From Nioella halotolerans (GTDB lineage: Bacteria > Pseudomonadota > Alphaproteobacteria > Rhodobacterales > Rhodobacteraceae), in NCBI GenBank assembly GCA_003428585.1, contig QVQC01000038.1, positions 1 to 52,262 on the forward strand: 52,262 nucleotides of DNA, written 5' to 3'. How positions within the stretch are numbered: the stretch's first letter is position 1; every line of letters starts with the position of its first letter. The translations under genes and the position numbers were made by a program. This document shows positions 18,700 to 27,416 of the stretch, piece by piece. The notes beneath the pieces were generated by a model, which ran no database searches, was not told the origin of the DNA, and saw only the letters and a program-made list of their open reading frames with translations.

Positions 18700-20001
18700 A
18701 TGCCGGGCAGGCCGAAGGTTCTGGTGATCGCGGAAGCCGCCAACCCCGACTGGGTCAGCGTGCCGCTGATCGGCTGGTCGCTGGCGCGGGCCTTGGGGCG
18801 GGTGGCCGATGTGCATCTGGTCACGCAGGTCCGAAACCGCGATGCGATCCTGCGGGCCGGGCTGGTGGAAGGCAAGGACTTCACCGCCATCGATTCCGAG
18901 GCTTTCGCGCGCCCGCTCTGGGCGCTGGGCGAGCGGCTGCGCGGCGGGGCGGGCAAGGGCTGGACCACGCTGCAACTGATCAATGCCCTGTCCTACCCGT
19001 ATTTCGAGCGGCTGGTCTGGCGCCGTTTCGGCCCCGCGATCCGGGGCGGGGCCTATGACATCGTGCACCGCGTGACGCCCCTGTCGCCGACGATCGCGAG
19101 CCCCTTGGCGGCCAAATGCGCCCGCGCGGGCGTGCCCTTCGTTCTGGGCCCGCTCAATGGCGGGGTGCCGTGGCCCGCGGCGTTCGACGCCGCGCGCCGC
19201 GCCGAACGTGAATGGCTGAGCTACCTGCGCGACGCTTACAAGGCGCTGCCCGGTCGGCGGCGCAGCCTGCGCCACAGCGCGGCGATCATCGTTGGCAGCC
19301 GCCATACACAGGGGGAAATCCCGGCATCGCTTCAGGCGCGCACCGTCTATATCCCGGAAAACGGCATCGACCCCGCCCGTTTCACGCGGCGCGCCGATCC
19401 CGGCGGCCCCGGACCCTTGCGCGGGGTCTTCGTGGGGCGGATGGTGCCCTACAAGGGGCCCGACATGGCGCTTGAGGCCGCCGCACCGCTGCTACGCGAC
19501 GGCCGGATGCGGCTCGACATGGTGGGCGACGGACCGATGCTGGCGGACCTCAAGGCACGCGCCGAGGCGCTGGGCGTAGCAGGGGCGGTCACTTTCCATG
19601 GCTGGCTGGCGCACGGGACGGTGCAGGACGTGCTGGCAGACGCACACCTGTTGACCTTCCCCTCCGTCCGCGAATTCGGCGGCGGCGTGGTGCTGGAGGC
19701 GATGGCACTGGGTCTGCCCTCGCTGATCGTGGACTATGCCGGGCCGGCGGAACTGCTGACGGAGGCGACCGGCTGGAAGGTGCCGCTGGGCGACCGCGTG
19801 GCCATCGTCGAAGGGGTCCGGGCGGCGCTGACACGGCTGGAGGCCGACCGCCCGGCCCTGGCGCGCGCCGGGCAGGCGGGCTTGGCGCGGGTGCACGACG
19901 CCTTTACATGGGATCGCAAGGCGGAGCAGATTTCGCAGGTTTACGATTGGGTCCGGGGCACGCGCGATGACTGGCCCGAGCCTTTGGTGCGGGACAGGTA
20001 G
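18700..20001 (+). CDS. Glycosyltransferase family 4 (GT-B fold)
   Basis: A 433-residue cytosolic or membrane-associated protein with a Rossmann-like N-terminal half and the family 4 C-terminal nucleotide-sugar domain: VFVGRMVPYKGPDMAL near residue 245, GDGPMLADL, and the Ex7E-type segment REFGGGVVLEAMA followed by LPSLIVDYAGPAEL. It should transfer a sugar from a nucleotide donor to the lipid-linked repeat unit; donor and acceptor are unknown. The ATG at 18700 follows GAGGAGG at suitable distance and lies 11 bases after the polymerase stop codon. The next gene follows after 16 bases, so three genes form one transcription unit. Confidence 0.9.
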   Translation: MPGRPKVLVIAEAANPDWVSVPLIGWSLARALGRVADVHLVTQVRNRDAILRAGLVEGKDFTAIDSEAFARPLWALGERLRGGAGKGWTTLQLINALSYPYFERLVWRRFGPAIRGGAYDIVHRVTPLSPTIASPLAAKCARAGVPFVLGPLNGGVPWPAAFDAARRAEREWLSYLRDAYKALPGRRRSLRHSAAIIVGSRHTQGEIPASLQARTVYIPENGIDPARFTRRADPGGPGPLRGVFVGRMVPYKGPDMALEAAAPLLRDGRMRLDMVGDGPMLADLKARAEALGVAGAVTFHGWLAHGTVQDVLADAHLLTFPSVREFGGGVVLEAMALGLPSLIVDYAGPAELLTEATGWKVPLGDRVAIVEGVRAALTRLEADRPALARAGQAGLARVHDAFTWDRKAEQISQVYDWVRGTRDDWPEPLVRDR

Positions 20002-20017
20002 CAGGACAGGGGGCGAC

Positions 20018-22798
20018 ATGTGGCTCAACAGGATAGGCGCGGCACTGGCGATCTGGGGGTTCGTGGGATTGCCCGCGCAGGCCCAGCAGGACATCCGCGC
20101 GTTCATCTACGGCAATTCGCTGATCAACCACGTTTCTGACAGCGACGAGACGACGGTGCCCCACTGGCTGCACCATCTGGCGCAGGCCGGCGGGCACGGC
20201 TTTGCCGCCGACGGGATTTTCGGCTCGCCGCGCGAGGATGCCGAGCGGTTGCCGCCCGTCGCGGGCTGGTCTTTCGCGGAGGTGCCATCGGTCTGGGATC
20301 ACGACCGGGTCGCCTTTCGCCGGGCGGGGTTCAACACGATCATCCTCAACCCGCTCAACTTCGTGCAGGACAGCCCGCCGGATGACCCCTACGGCTGGGA
20401 CAACCCGCAAGACTACACGCCCGTTTCCGCCACCCTGCGGGTCTTTGACTGGACCGGCGCGCAGGCGCCCGGCGCGCGCTTCTTCATCTACGAGGGTTGG
20501 TCGGACATGGCCGCCTTCGCGCGTAACTTCCCGCCGAACCCGCGTGGGCTGCGCCGGTATCATGCGCATAACCGCGGGGAATATCACGACTGGTATGTCG
20601 ATTACGTGGACCTGATGCGCGCGGCCCGCCCGGAACTGGATCTCACGCTTATCCCGGTCGCCTCGGTGCTGGCGGAGCTGTTCACCGAGACCGGGCTTTC
20701 GGCGCTCGACGCGAGCGATCTTTATACGGACGACGCGCCACACGGGACGCCGACGCTCTATTTCCTCGCGTCGCTGGTCACCTATGCCACCGCGTTCAAC
20801 GAGGCCCCGCCCGCCGATCTGGCGCTTCCCGAAAGCATCCATTCGCTCGTGCGCGAAAACTACGCGGAGGCGGCGGGCTTCATCTGGTCGCGGGTGCAGG
20901 GCAGCGCGCTGGACGATCAGGCCGCGCTGCTGCCGGAAACCGGGCTTTCCGACCCGGCGCTGGCCGTCGGGCTGACGGGGCTGTCGGACTGGTCCACGCA
21001 ACTGCCCTTCATCGACCTCATGCGGTCGGCCCGGCCATGGACCGGCCATCTGGAAGGACAATGGGGCGGAGTCGAGCCGGCGGAGTTGGAAGCAGGCGGT
21101 TTCCTGACGGAAGAAGGATGGCCGCGCCGCTTGCCCGAGGGGGTCGTTTCGCTGGAAAGCTTCATCCTGACCGATCTGCCAGAGGCGGCGCGCGGCACCA
21201 TCGGGCGCTACCGGGTGACGTGGGCCGGGCAGGGCGATTTCAGCCTTGGTGGACGGGCGCAGAACGTCGCCATGGGTGATCACGAGGCATGGTTCGACTT
21301 CACGCCCGGCGACGGGCCGGTCGTCTTGCGCATCGCGGCGACCGAGGAAGATGACCCGATCCGCGACATCGTGGTGCTGCGCGAGGATCACATCCCGCTT
21401 CATGAGGTCGGGGCGCTGTTCAACCCCGACTGGATCGCGCGGATCCGCGACATGCGCGTGCTGCGCTTCATGAACTGGATGCCGGCCGAGAACTTGCCGC
21501 AGGAAAGCTGGGGCGACCGCCCACGGATGAGCGATTACACCTGGTCGCGGCGGGGCGTGCCGCTGGAGGTCATGGTGCGCCTGTCCAACTTCGTCGGCGC
21601 GGATCCGTGGTTCACCGTGCCGTTTACCGCCGATGACGACTACGTGCGCGCCTTCGCCGAATATGTCGAACGCCGCCTCGCGCCCGATCTGCGCGTTTAC
21701 GCCGAGTGGTCGAACGAAGTCTGGAATTTCACCTTCACGCAGGCCCATTGGGCGGCGGCCCGCGCGGAGGAGCGCTGGCCGGGCGAGGAGGACGGGGCCT
21801 GGATGCAGTATGCCGGGCTGCGCGCGGCGCAAGTGGCCGATATCTGGGCCGAGGTTTTCAACGGACAGGAGGATCGCCTGATCCGGGTCATCGCCACCCA
21901 GACCTCTTGGCCGGGGCTGGAAGAGGCGCTCCTCGAGGCGCCGCGCGCGCAGGCCGAGGGGCGGGCGCCGCCCGCCGAAAGCTTCGACGCTTACGCGGTG
22001 GCCGGCTATTTCGGCAACGAGCTTGGGCTGGAGGACCGTGTCGAGGAGGTGCTGGATTGGGCCGGGCAGCCGGACGGCTTCGCCCGCGCTGCCGAGGAAC
22101 TGCGCGCGGGCAGCCTCGCGCAGGCGGTGGAGGAGTGGTTTCCCTACCACGCGCAAGTGGCGCGCCGGCACGGGCTGGAATTGGTCATGTACGAGGGCGG
22201 TACCCATATCCTTGGTCTGGGCGAGGCAGTCTGGAACGACGACCTTGCCGCCTTTCTGACCGCGTTCAACTATTCGCCCGAGGTGGCCGCGCTTTACGCT
22301 GAGCTGCTGGAGGGCTGGCGCGACGCAGGCGGCACGCTGTTCAATGCGTTCGTCGATGTCAGCGCCGCCAGCCGCTGGGGAAGCTGGGGCGCGCTGCGCC
22401 ACCTCGACGATGCCAACCCGCGTTGGGCCACGCTGATGGCCTATAACGCGACCGCCGGTGGATGGGAGGATCGCGCCGAGGGCACCTTTGCCCATGGTGT
22501 CATCCGCCGGGGCGGGCCGGGGGACGACCGCCTGGTCGGAACGCCCGGGCGCGATATCCTGATTGCCGGGGCGGGCGACGACCGGCTGCACCTTGGCCCC
22601 GGGGATCGTGCCCATGGCGGGCCGGGCCGCGACATCGCGGTGCTGGAGGGGCGCGCGGCGGATTACGCGCTTCTCGAGGAGGGCGATATCAGCCGGTTGA
22701 ACGGCCCCGGCGGGCCGATCTGGCTGGTGGACGTGGAGCGGGCGGAGTTCAGCGAGGAGCCGGGCGTGCACTACGCGATCGCGCCGGGGGCAGAGTAG
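20018..22798 (+). CDS. Exported SGNH-like/glycosidase-like protein with RTX-like tail
   Basis: A 926-residue protein with a clear signal peptide (cleavage after residue 22, AQA-QQD). Residues about 25-260 resemble an SGNH hydrolase: GNSL at 32-35 in the place of GDSL, and a DDAPHG segment near residues 240-244 that could supply the Asp/His pair. Residues about 460-790 look like a clan GH-A barrel, with SNEVWNF (acid/base Glu near 567) and MYEGGTH (nucleophile Glu near 725). Residues about 830-880 contain RTX-like repeats (GPGDDRLVGTPGRDILIAGAGDDRL). Placed 16 bases after a glycosyltransferase gene in the exopolysaccharide operon, it may trim or deacetylate the polymer outside the cell. The catalytic residues are my reading, not an alignment. 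Confidence 0.7.
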   Translation: MWLNRIGAALAIWGFVGLPAQAQQDIRAFIYGNSLINHVSDSDETTVPHWLHHLAQAGGHGFAADGIFGSPREDAERLPPVAGWSFAEVPSVWDHDRVAFRRAGFNTIILNPLNFVQDSPPDDPYGWDNPQDYTPVSATLRVFDWTGAQAPGARFFIYEGWSDMAAFARNFPPNPRGLRRYHAHNRGEYHDWYVDYVDLMRAARPELDLTLIPVASVLAELFTETGLSALDASDLYTDDAPHGTPTLYFLASLVTYATAFNEAPPADLALPESIHSLVRENYAEAAGFIWSRVQGSALDDQAALLPETGLSDPALAVGLTGLSDWSTQLPFIDLMRSARPWTGHLEGQWGGVEPAELEAGGFLTEEGWPRRLPEGVVSLESFILTDLPEAARGTIGRYRVTWAGQGDFSLGGRAQNVAMGDHEAWFDFTPGDGPVVLRIAATEEDDPIRDIVVLREDHIPLHEVGALFNPDWIARIRDMRVLRFMNWMPAENLPQESWGDRPRMSDYTWSRRGVPLEVMVRLSNFVGADPWFTVPFTADDDYVRAFAEYVERRLAPDLRVYAEWSNEVWNFTFTQAHWAAARAEERWPGEEDGAWMQYAGLRAAQVADIWAEVFNGQEDRLIRVIATQTSWPGLEEALLEAPRAQAEGRAPPAESFDAYAVAGYFGNELGLEDRVEEVLDWAGQPDGFARAAEELRAGSLAQAVEEWFPYHAQVARRHGLELVMYEGGTHILGLGEAVWNDDLAAFLTAFNYSPEVAALYAELLEGWRDAGGTLFNAFVDVSAASRWGSWGALRHLDDANPRWATLMAYNATAGGWEDRAEGTFAHGVIRRGGPGDDRLVGTPGRDILIAGAGDDRLHLGPGDRAHGGPGRDIAVLEGRAADYALLEEGDISRLNGPGGPIWLVDVERAEFSEEPGVHYAIAPGAE

Positions 22799-22847
22799 CA
22801 TGGCGACGCGTCACGCCTTTTTGCACCCGCGTCGCCCTATGGGCGCC

Positions 22848-24047
22848 TTACCCCCAGATCGCCCGGATCAGCACCTCCGCCCCGCGCCCCGAATGGAACC
22901 CCTCGACGATGCGCTGCCGCCCGGCCTTCGACAGACGTTGCGCGCGCGCCGGGTCATCGGCGAGCGCGGCGATGGCGGAAGCCAGCGCGCCGGGGTCGCC
23001 GGGGGGCACCAGAAGCCCGTCCTGCCCGTCACGGATCAGCTCGGCCACGCCGCCCGTGCGGGTGCCGATGGTGGGGATGGCGCAACTCATCGCCTCCATC
23101 AGCGCCACGCCGATGGCTTCCTGAAGGCTGGCCAGCACGAAGAGATGCGCGCGCCGTATCTCGTCGCGCACCTTGTCGGCGTCGATCGCCCCCAGAAGCG
23201 TCACGCTGTCGGCAAGGCCCAACTCGGCAATCCGCGCTTCCAGCACCCGGCGGTAGCCGCTGCCGCCCGCGTCATCCTCGCCCGCGATGCGCAGCGCGAC
23301 CGGGCGTCCGGCGTCGATCAAGGTGCGCGTGGCAGCCAGAAGGTGCACATGCCCCTTGATCACGTTGAGCCGACCGCAGCAGAAAAGGCGCAGGCGCTCG
23401 CCCTTCGCCACCGGCATGTAGGCGCCATCGGGGGCCAGCACATCGGTATCCACGCCCATCGGCTGCACGTAGACGCTGCCGGGCAGGTCGCCCGGCATCT
23501 CGGCCTCGACCGCGCGGCGCAAGGTCTCGGTGACGGTGGTGGCGAAGGCGGCGTGGCGCCACTTGAAGGGCTGACCCGGCCCGTAATCGGCCAGCAACCC
23601 GTGCAGCGAAAGCGAGTAGCGCGGCCCGCCCATGGCCTGCGCAATGGCGGCGACCAGCGCCGCGCGCCCGCAGGAATGCACGTGGACATGGCCGATGCCC
23701 CGTGCCCGGCAATGGCGGATCAGCCGCTGCGCCGCCGGGATCGAGACCGCGATATCCTTGAGCATCATTGCGCCACCCTGCCGTGCCTCGGTCAGCAGCG
23801 CGCCGAAGGGCAAGCGGGGCAGGGCGGCGAGCCCCGCCAGCACATCCGCCCGGCCCAGATACGTGGTGCGCGCTATGGCCGCCTGCGACCAGTCATGCGC
23901 CATGATGCCTGTCGGTGGCGGCCGGGTGGAGAGAAGATCGACGGTGATGCCGCGCTTTTCCAACTCCGCGATCTCGCGCCAGAAGAAGATATGCGTCTGG
24001 CCGGGAAATTGCGGCACGAGGTAGCCGAGCGTTCGGGGTGGGGTCAT
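22848..24047 (-). CDS. Glycosyltransferase family 4
   Basis: A 399-residue GT-B glycosyltransferase. The C-terminal half shows LFCCGRLNVIKGHVHLL, an IAGEDDAGGSGYRR segment, and the Ex7E element LQEAIGVALMEAMSCAIPTIGTRTGGVAELI, followed by GLLVPPGDPGALASAI, all typical of GT4 enzymes. It should add a sugar to the growing lipid-linked repeat. It is encoded on the opposite strand to its neighbours and is divergent from the GT2 gene across 77 bases, so the two probably share a control region. The donor sugar is not predictable. Confidence 0.9.
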   Translation of the reverse strand: MTPPRTLGYLVPQFPGQTHIFFWREIAELEKRGITVDLLSTRPPPTGIMAHDWSQAAIARTTYLGRADVLAGLAALPRLPFGALLTEARQGGAMMLKDIAVSIPAAQRLIRHCRARGIGHVHVHSCGRAALVAAIAQAMGGPRYSLSLHGLLADYGPGQPFKWRHAAFATTVTETLRRAVEAEMPGDLPGSVYVQPMGVDTDVLAPDGAYMPVAKGERLRLFCCGRLNVIKGHVHLLAATRTLIDAGRPVALRIAGEDDAGGSGYRRVLEARIAELGLADSVTLLGAIDADKVRDEIRRAHLFVLASLQEAIGVALMEAMSCAIPTIGTRTGGVAELIRDGQDGLLVPPGDPGALASAIAALADDPARAQRLSKAGRQRIVEGFHSGRGAEVLIRAIWG

Positions 24048-24124
24048 GGGCGGCCGTGCCTCTTTGCCTTTGGACGCACCTTGCGCAAGGCGCGCGGCGA
24101 GGTCAAAGCGAAATGGGGCCGTGC

Positions 24125-24946
24125 ATGATCTCCGTCATCATCCCGGCCCATGACGAGGCGCGGTTCATCGGCGCCTGTTTGCAGGCGCTTTTCGCCTCGG
24201 ACGCGCTGGCCGTGCCGGTCGAGGTGATCGTGGTGGCCAATGGCTGCACCGACGCCACGGCCGGGATCGCGCGCAGCTTCGCGGCGACGGCGCGCGACGC
24301 GGGCTGGAGCCTGACGGTGCTGGACCTGCCGGGGCTGGGCAAGCCGGGGGCGTTGAATGCCGGCGACCGGGCGGCGCGCTACCCGGCGCGGGTTTATCTC
24401 GATGCCGATGTGGTGGTGGACCCGGGGCTTATGGCGGGGCTTTGGGCCCATCTTGACCGGGCGGCGCCGGCCTTTGCCTCGGGCCGGGTGCGGATCACCG
24501 GGAAGGGTGCGGTGGCCCGCGCCTATGCGCGGCTTTGGGCGCGGTTGCCCTTCATGGTCCGCGGGGTACCGGGCTGCGGGGTCTACGCGGTGAACGCGCC
24601 GGGCCGGGCGCGCTGGGGGGATTTCCCGCCGGTGATCTCGGACGATACCTACGTGCGGTTGCACTTCGCCCCCGCCGAACGCCACCTTGCCGAGGCGGGC
24701 TATGACTGGCCGGTGGCCGAGGGGTTTGCCGCGCTGGTGCGGGTGCGGCGGCGGCAAGACGCAGGTGTCGTGGAGATCGCGCGCGCCTACCCGTCGCTTC
24801 TGGCCAATGACGACAAGCGGCCCTTGGGTCACGGCGCTGCGCTGCGCCTTGCGCTGTCCGATCCCATCGGCTTTCTCGCCTATGGGGGCGTTGCGCTGGC
24901 GGTAAGGATCGTGCCCGCGCCGAAAGCATGGAGCCGGGGACGATGA
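24125..24946 (+). CDS. Glycosyltransferase family 2
   Basis: A 273-residue GT-A glycosyltransferase starting with VIIPAHDEARFIGACLQAL and followed by EVIVVANGCTDAT, GKPGALNAG and the metal-binding LDADVVVDPG. It lacks the extra membrane segments of processive synthases, apart from a hydrophobic stretch near the C-terminus, so it probably adds a single sugar to the repeat unit at the inner face of the membrane. Its stop codon overlaps the start of the flippase gene in an ATGA junction, which shows translational coupling. Confidence 0.88.
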   Translation: MISVIIPAHDEARFIGACLQALFASDALAVPVEVIVVANGCTDATAGIARSFAATARDAGWSLTVLDLPGLGKPGALNAGDRAARYPARVYLDADVVVDPGLMAGLWAHLDRAAPAFASGRVRITGKGAVARAYARLWARLPFMVRGVPGCGVYAVNAPGRARWGDFPPVISDDTYVRLHFAPAERHLAEAGYDWPVAEGFAALVRVRRRQDAGVVEIARAYPSLLANDDKRPLGHGAALRLALSDPIGFLAYGGVALAVRIVPAPKAWSRGR

Positions 24947-26316
24947 TCGGGGCGATGCGCAACATCACGCGCGGCGACGGGCTGATGAACCGTGCGCTGC
25001 GCAGCGCCAGCCTGAACCTTTTCGGCTTCGGTTTCAGCCAGGCGTTGCGGCTGGCCTCCAACCTGATCCTGACCCGGCTGCTGTTTCCCGAGGCGTTCGG
25101 GATCATGGCCATGGTTTCGGTCTTCCTGATGGGGCTGGCCATGTTCTCGGACGTGGGGGTCGGCCCGGCCATCATGCAATCCAAGCGCGGCGACGATCGC
25201 GATTTCCTGAACACCGCATGGACCATCCAGATCATCCGCGGCGTCAGCCTGTGGCTGATCGCCTGCGCGCTGGCCTGGCCCATGGCGCGCTATTTCGGCG
25301 AGCCGGACCTCGTCTATTACCTGCCGGTGGCGGCGCTGACGCAACTGGCGCTGGGCTTCCTGCCCACGCGGCAGGAAACGGCCAACCGGCATCTCAAGGT
25401 GGGGCGGGTGACGCTGCTGGAAATGGCCACCAACCTGATCGGCGCGCTGGCCGCCATCGGCCTTGCCTGGGCGCTGCAATCGGTCTGGGCGCTGGTCATC
25501 TCGGGTGTTCTGGCCTCGGTGGCGCAGGTGGTGCTGTACGATCTTTTCCTGCCGGGGGAGCGCAACAGGCTGCGCTGGGAAAGGGCGGCGGCGCAGGAAC
25601 TGATCCGCTTTGGCAAATGGGTGTTCCTGTCGACCATCGCGGGCTTTGCCATCGGGCAGGCCGACAAGGTGATCATCGGCGGCTGGCTGTCGACCCATGA
25701 TTTCGGGATCTACAATATCGGGTTCTTCTGGGCCTCGTTCGCATTCCTGATGGGCTCTGTCGTGGTGCGCAAGGTGATGATCCCCGTCTACCGCGAAAGC
25801 CCGCCGGGGGAGAGCCGCGAGAACTTCCTGCGGCTGCGCAAGATGCGGATGCTGGCCACCGGCGGCATGATCGGGCTGGCCATGCTGCCGGCCCTGTTCG
25901 GGGAGTGGCTGATCGCGTTCCTCTACGACCCGCGCTATCTTGCGGCGGGGGGCATCGTGGTGCTGGTCTCGGTGGTGCAGATTCCGGCGATCATCGGCGT
26001 GACCTATGATCAGGCGGCGCTCGCGGTGGGCGACTCGCGGCGGTTCTTCGTGCTGGCGGCGACGCGAGCGGTCCTGGTGATCGGCGGCATGATCGCGGGG
26101 ATCACGTTCTACGGGTTGCCGGGCGCGCTGGCCGGGCAGGGACTGGCGATGCTGGCCGCGCACCCGGTGGTGGTCTGGCTTGCGACGCGCAGCAGGGCAT
26201 GGGACCCGCTGCACGACCTGTTCTACTTCGTGCTGGGCGGCGGGCTTGGCGCGCTGGCGCTGTGGTGGAACTGGCCATTGATCGCGGGACTGGCGCAGGT
26301 GCAACCGGGCGGGTAA
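24943..26316 (+). CDS. Polysaccharide flippase (Wzx/MATE-like oligosaccharide exporter)
   Basis: A 457-residue integral membrane protein with about twelve hydrophobic segments and the family pattern near the N-terminus (SASLNLFGFGFSQALRLASNLILTRLLFPEAFGIMAM, followed by FSDVGVGPAIMQS). Proteins of this family carry undecaprenyl-linked repeat units across the inner membrane for Wzy-dependent polymerisation. I start at ATG 24943, which overlaps the GT2 stop codon (ATGA) and has a GGAG ribosome binding site; an upstream ATG at 24928 is possible. It ends the plus-strand polysaccharide genes and converges with the tmRNA gene. Confidence 0.88.
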   Translation: MIGAMRNITRGDGLMNRALRSASLNLFGFGFSQALRLASNLILTRLLFPEAFGIMAMVSVFLMGLAMFSDVGVGPAIMQSKRGDDRDFLNTAWTIQIIRGVSLWLIACALAWPMARYFGEPDLVYYLPVAALTQLALGFLPTRQETANRHLKVGRVTLLEMATNLIGALAAIGLAWALQSVWALVISGVLASVAQVVLYDLFLPGERNRLRWERAAAQELIRFGKWVFLSTIAGFAIGQADKVIIGGWLSTHDFGIYNIGFFWASFAFLMGSVVVRKVMIPVYRESPPGESRENFLRLRKMRMLATGGMIGLAMLPALFGEWLIAFLYDPRYLAAGGIVVLVSVVQIPAIIGVTYDQAALAVGDSRRFFVLAATRAVLVIGGMIAGITFYGLPGALAGQGLAMLAAHPVVVWLATRSRAWDPLHDLFYFVLGGGLGALALWWNWPLIAGLAQVQPGG

Positions 26317-26319
26317 GGG

Positions 26320-26640
26320 GGAAAGTGCAGGCTTCTGTTGCCAGGTGCCTGCGGACCCCGCCTTACGCGGCTAGGCGCAAGGGCTTAAGTTTCGGCAACT
26401 GGAACAGCTTACGCTGCAACAGCCATTGCCGGAGCACGATTGTCGTTGGCAATTATGCTTAGTGAACCGATAACGGTGGTATCTCACCGGGACAAAGCTA
26501 ACCCCTTTAGACGTTCGTCGATCCTGTTTCGGCCCCATGATCCCCCAACGACGGGATGTTTGGTGGAGCCGCCGGGTACCGCCCCCGGGTCCGATCCGCT
26601 TATTACGAGCGCGTTTATGTCCATAGTCCCCTTGGGAACA
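26320..26640 (-). ncRNA. ssrA: Two-piece (circularly permuted) tmRNA
   Basis: Read on the minus strand, an acceptor piece ends in CGGCTCC-A-CCA at 26561, then a 24-base intervening segment (26537-26560), then a coding piece starting GGGGCCG at 26536. These ends pair as a seven-base acceptor stem with the G3-U wobble that alanyl-tRNA synthetase needs. The tag frame at 26450-26409 encodes ANDNRAPAMAVAA and stops at TAA, matching alphaproteobacterial proteolysis tags. The order (acceptor piece first) is the permuted form known from alphaproteobacteria. tmRNA rescues stalled ribosomes with SmpB. The 5' end (near 26639) follows from the promoter; the 3' end near 26320 is approximate, just past a GCAGGC/GCCTGC hairpin. 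Confidence 0.95.
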
Positions 26641-26645
26641 CTTCG

Positions 26646-26673
26646 AATATAGGCGGCTTTTGCCGGCTTGCAA
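26646..26673 (-). promoter_or_regulatory. Sigma-70 type promoter of ssrA
   Basis: On the minus strand, TTGCAA (26673-26668) and TATATT (26651-26646) are separated by 16 bases. The predicted start falls near 26639, immediately before the acceptor piece of the tmRNA. Confidence 0.6.
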
Positions 26674-26746
26674 AGGGGGCGGGCAAAATCGGATCGGGAA
26701 TCCGACGGTTTGCCCGAACCTTGCCACCGCGGTCTCACGTCACCGT

Positions 26747-26775
26747 TTGACAGCACGGTGATGATCCCGCATTGT
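26747..26775 (+). promoter_or_regulatory. Possible promoter of the BLUF gene
   Basis: A perfect -35 hexamer TTGACA at 26747-26752 is followed after 17 bases by CATTGT, a weak -10 element. It points at the BLUF gene, about 115 bases upstream of its start codon. The -10 matches the consensus at only three positions. Confidence 0.35.
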
Positions 26776-26889
26776 CCCGCGACAAACCGGCAGAATGCAT
26801 CTTCTCCGCATGACCGAACGTTTCGGCGTTCGCGGCAAGGCATGCACCGCGTCCGGGTTTCAGCTATGATCGCAAGGTGGAGGTGGGCA

Positions 26890-27414
26890 GTGTCAAAGCT
26901 TGTGGGTATCGCGTATTGTTCCAGCTCGACGGGGTTTTCCTTCGACGAGATCGACGGGATATTGCAGGTGTCGCATCGCAACAATGCGCGTGACGGCCTC
27001 ACCGGGGCGCTCGTTTACGACAACAAGACATTCCTGCAATGGCTTGAGGGCGACGAGGTGGCGATCCGTGACGTGTTCGAACGGATCTCCGGCGATTCCC
27101 GCCACACGGACATCAAGCTTTTGACCGTGCGCAGGCTCGAGGATCGGTGGTTTCCAGATTGGTCCATGACGGCGGCCGTTACCGAGAGCCAGACATTGCG
27201 CGGTCTCAAGCTCATGCCGCACATTTCGCTGTCTGGCTTCGCGCCGCACGCGTGGTCGGAAAGCGATGTGACCACGTTCATGACCTCGCTGAGTGACTAC
27301 CTCACCCGCAGGCCCGCCGCGAAATCGGAACGGTTGCACGCGAAGGTCGAGCCGCGCAAGCCCGCCGCCGACCCGATGGCAAGCCTCGACCGGTGTCTGC
27401 GCCGGGACGTCTAG
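26890..27414 (+). CDS. BLUF-domain blue-light sensor
   Basis: A 174-residue protein starting at GTG 26890, chosen because GGAGG lies six bases upstream; an in-frame ATG at 26866 has no such site. Residues 3-93 form a BLUF flavin-binding domain with all key residues at almost the same numbering as cyanobacterial PixD: Tyr9, Asn32, Gln50 (in FLQWLEG), Trp91 and Met93 (DWSM), plus DSRH near residue 70. It should bind FAD and undergo the blue-light hydrogen-bond switch. The C-terminal 75 residues have no recognised output domain, so it probably signals through a protein partner. It stands alone between ssrA and a regulator gene that ends two bases after it on the other strand. Confidence 0.92.
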   Translation: MSKLVGIAYCSSSTGFSFDEIDGILQVSHRNNARDGLTGALVYDNKTFLQWLEGDEVAIRDVFERISGDSRHTDIKLLTVRRLEDRWFPDWSMTAAVTESQTLRGLKLMPHISLSGFAPHAWSESDVTTFMTSLSDYLTRRPAAKSERLHAKVEPRKPAADPMASLDRCLRRDV

Positions 27415-27416
27415 GA

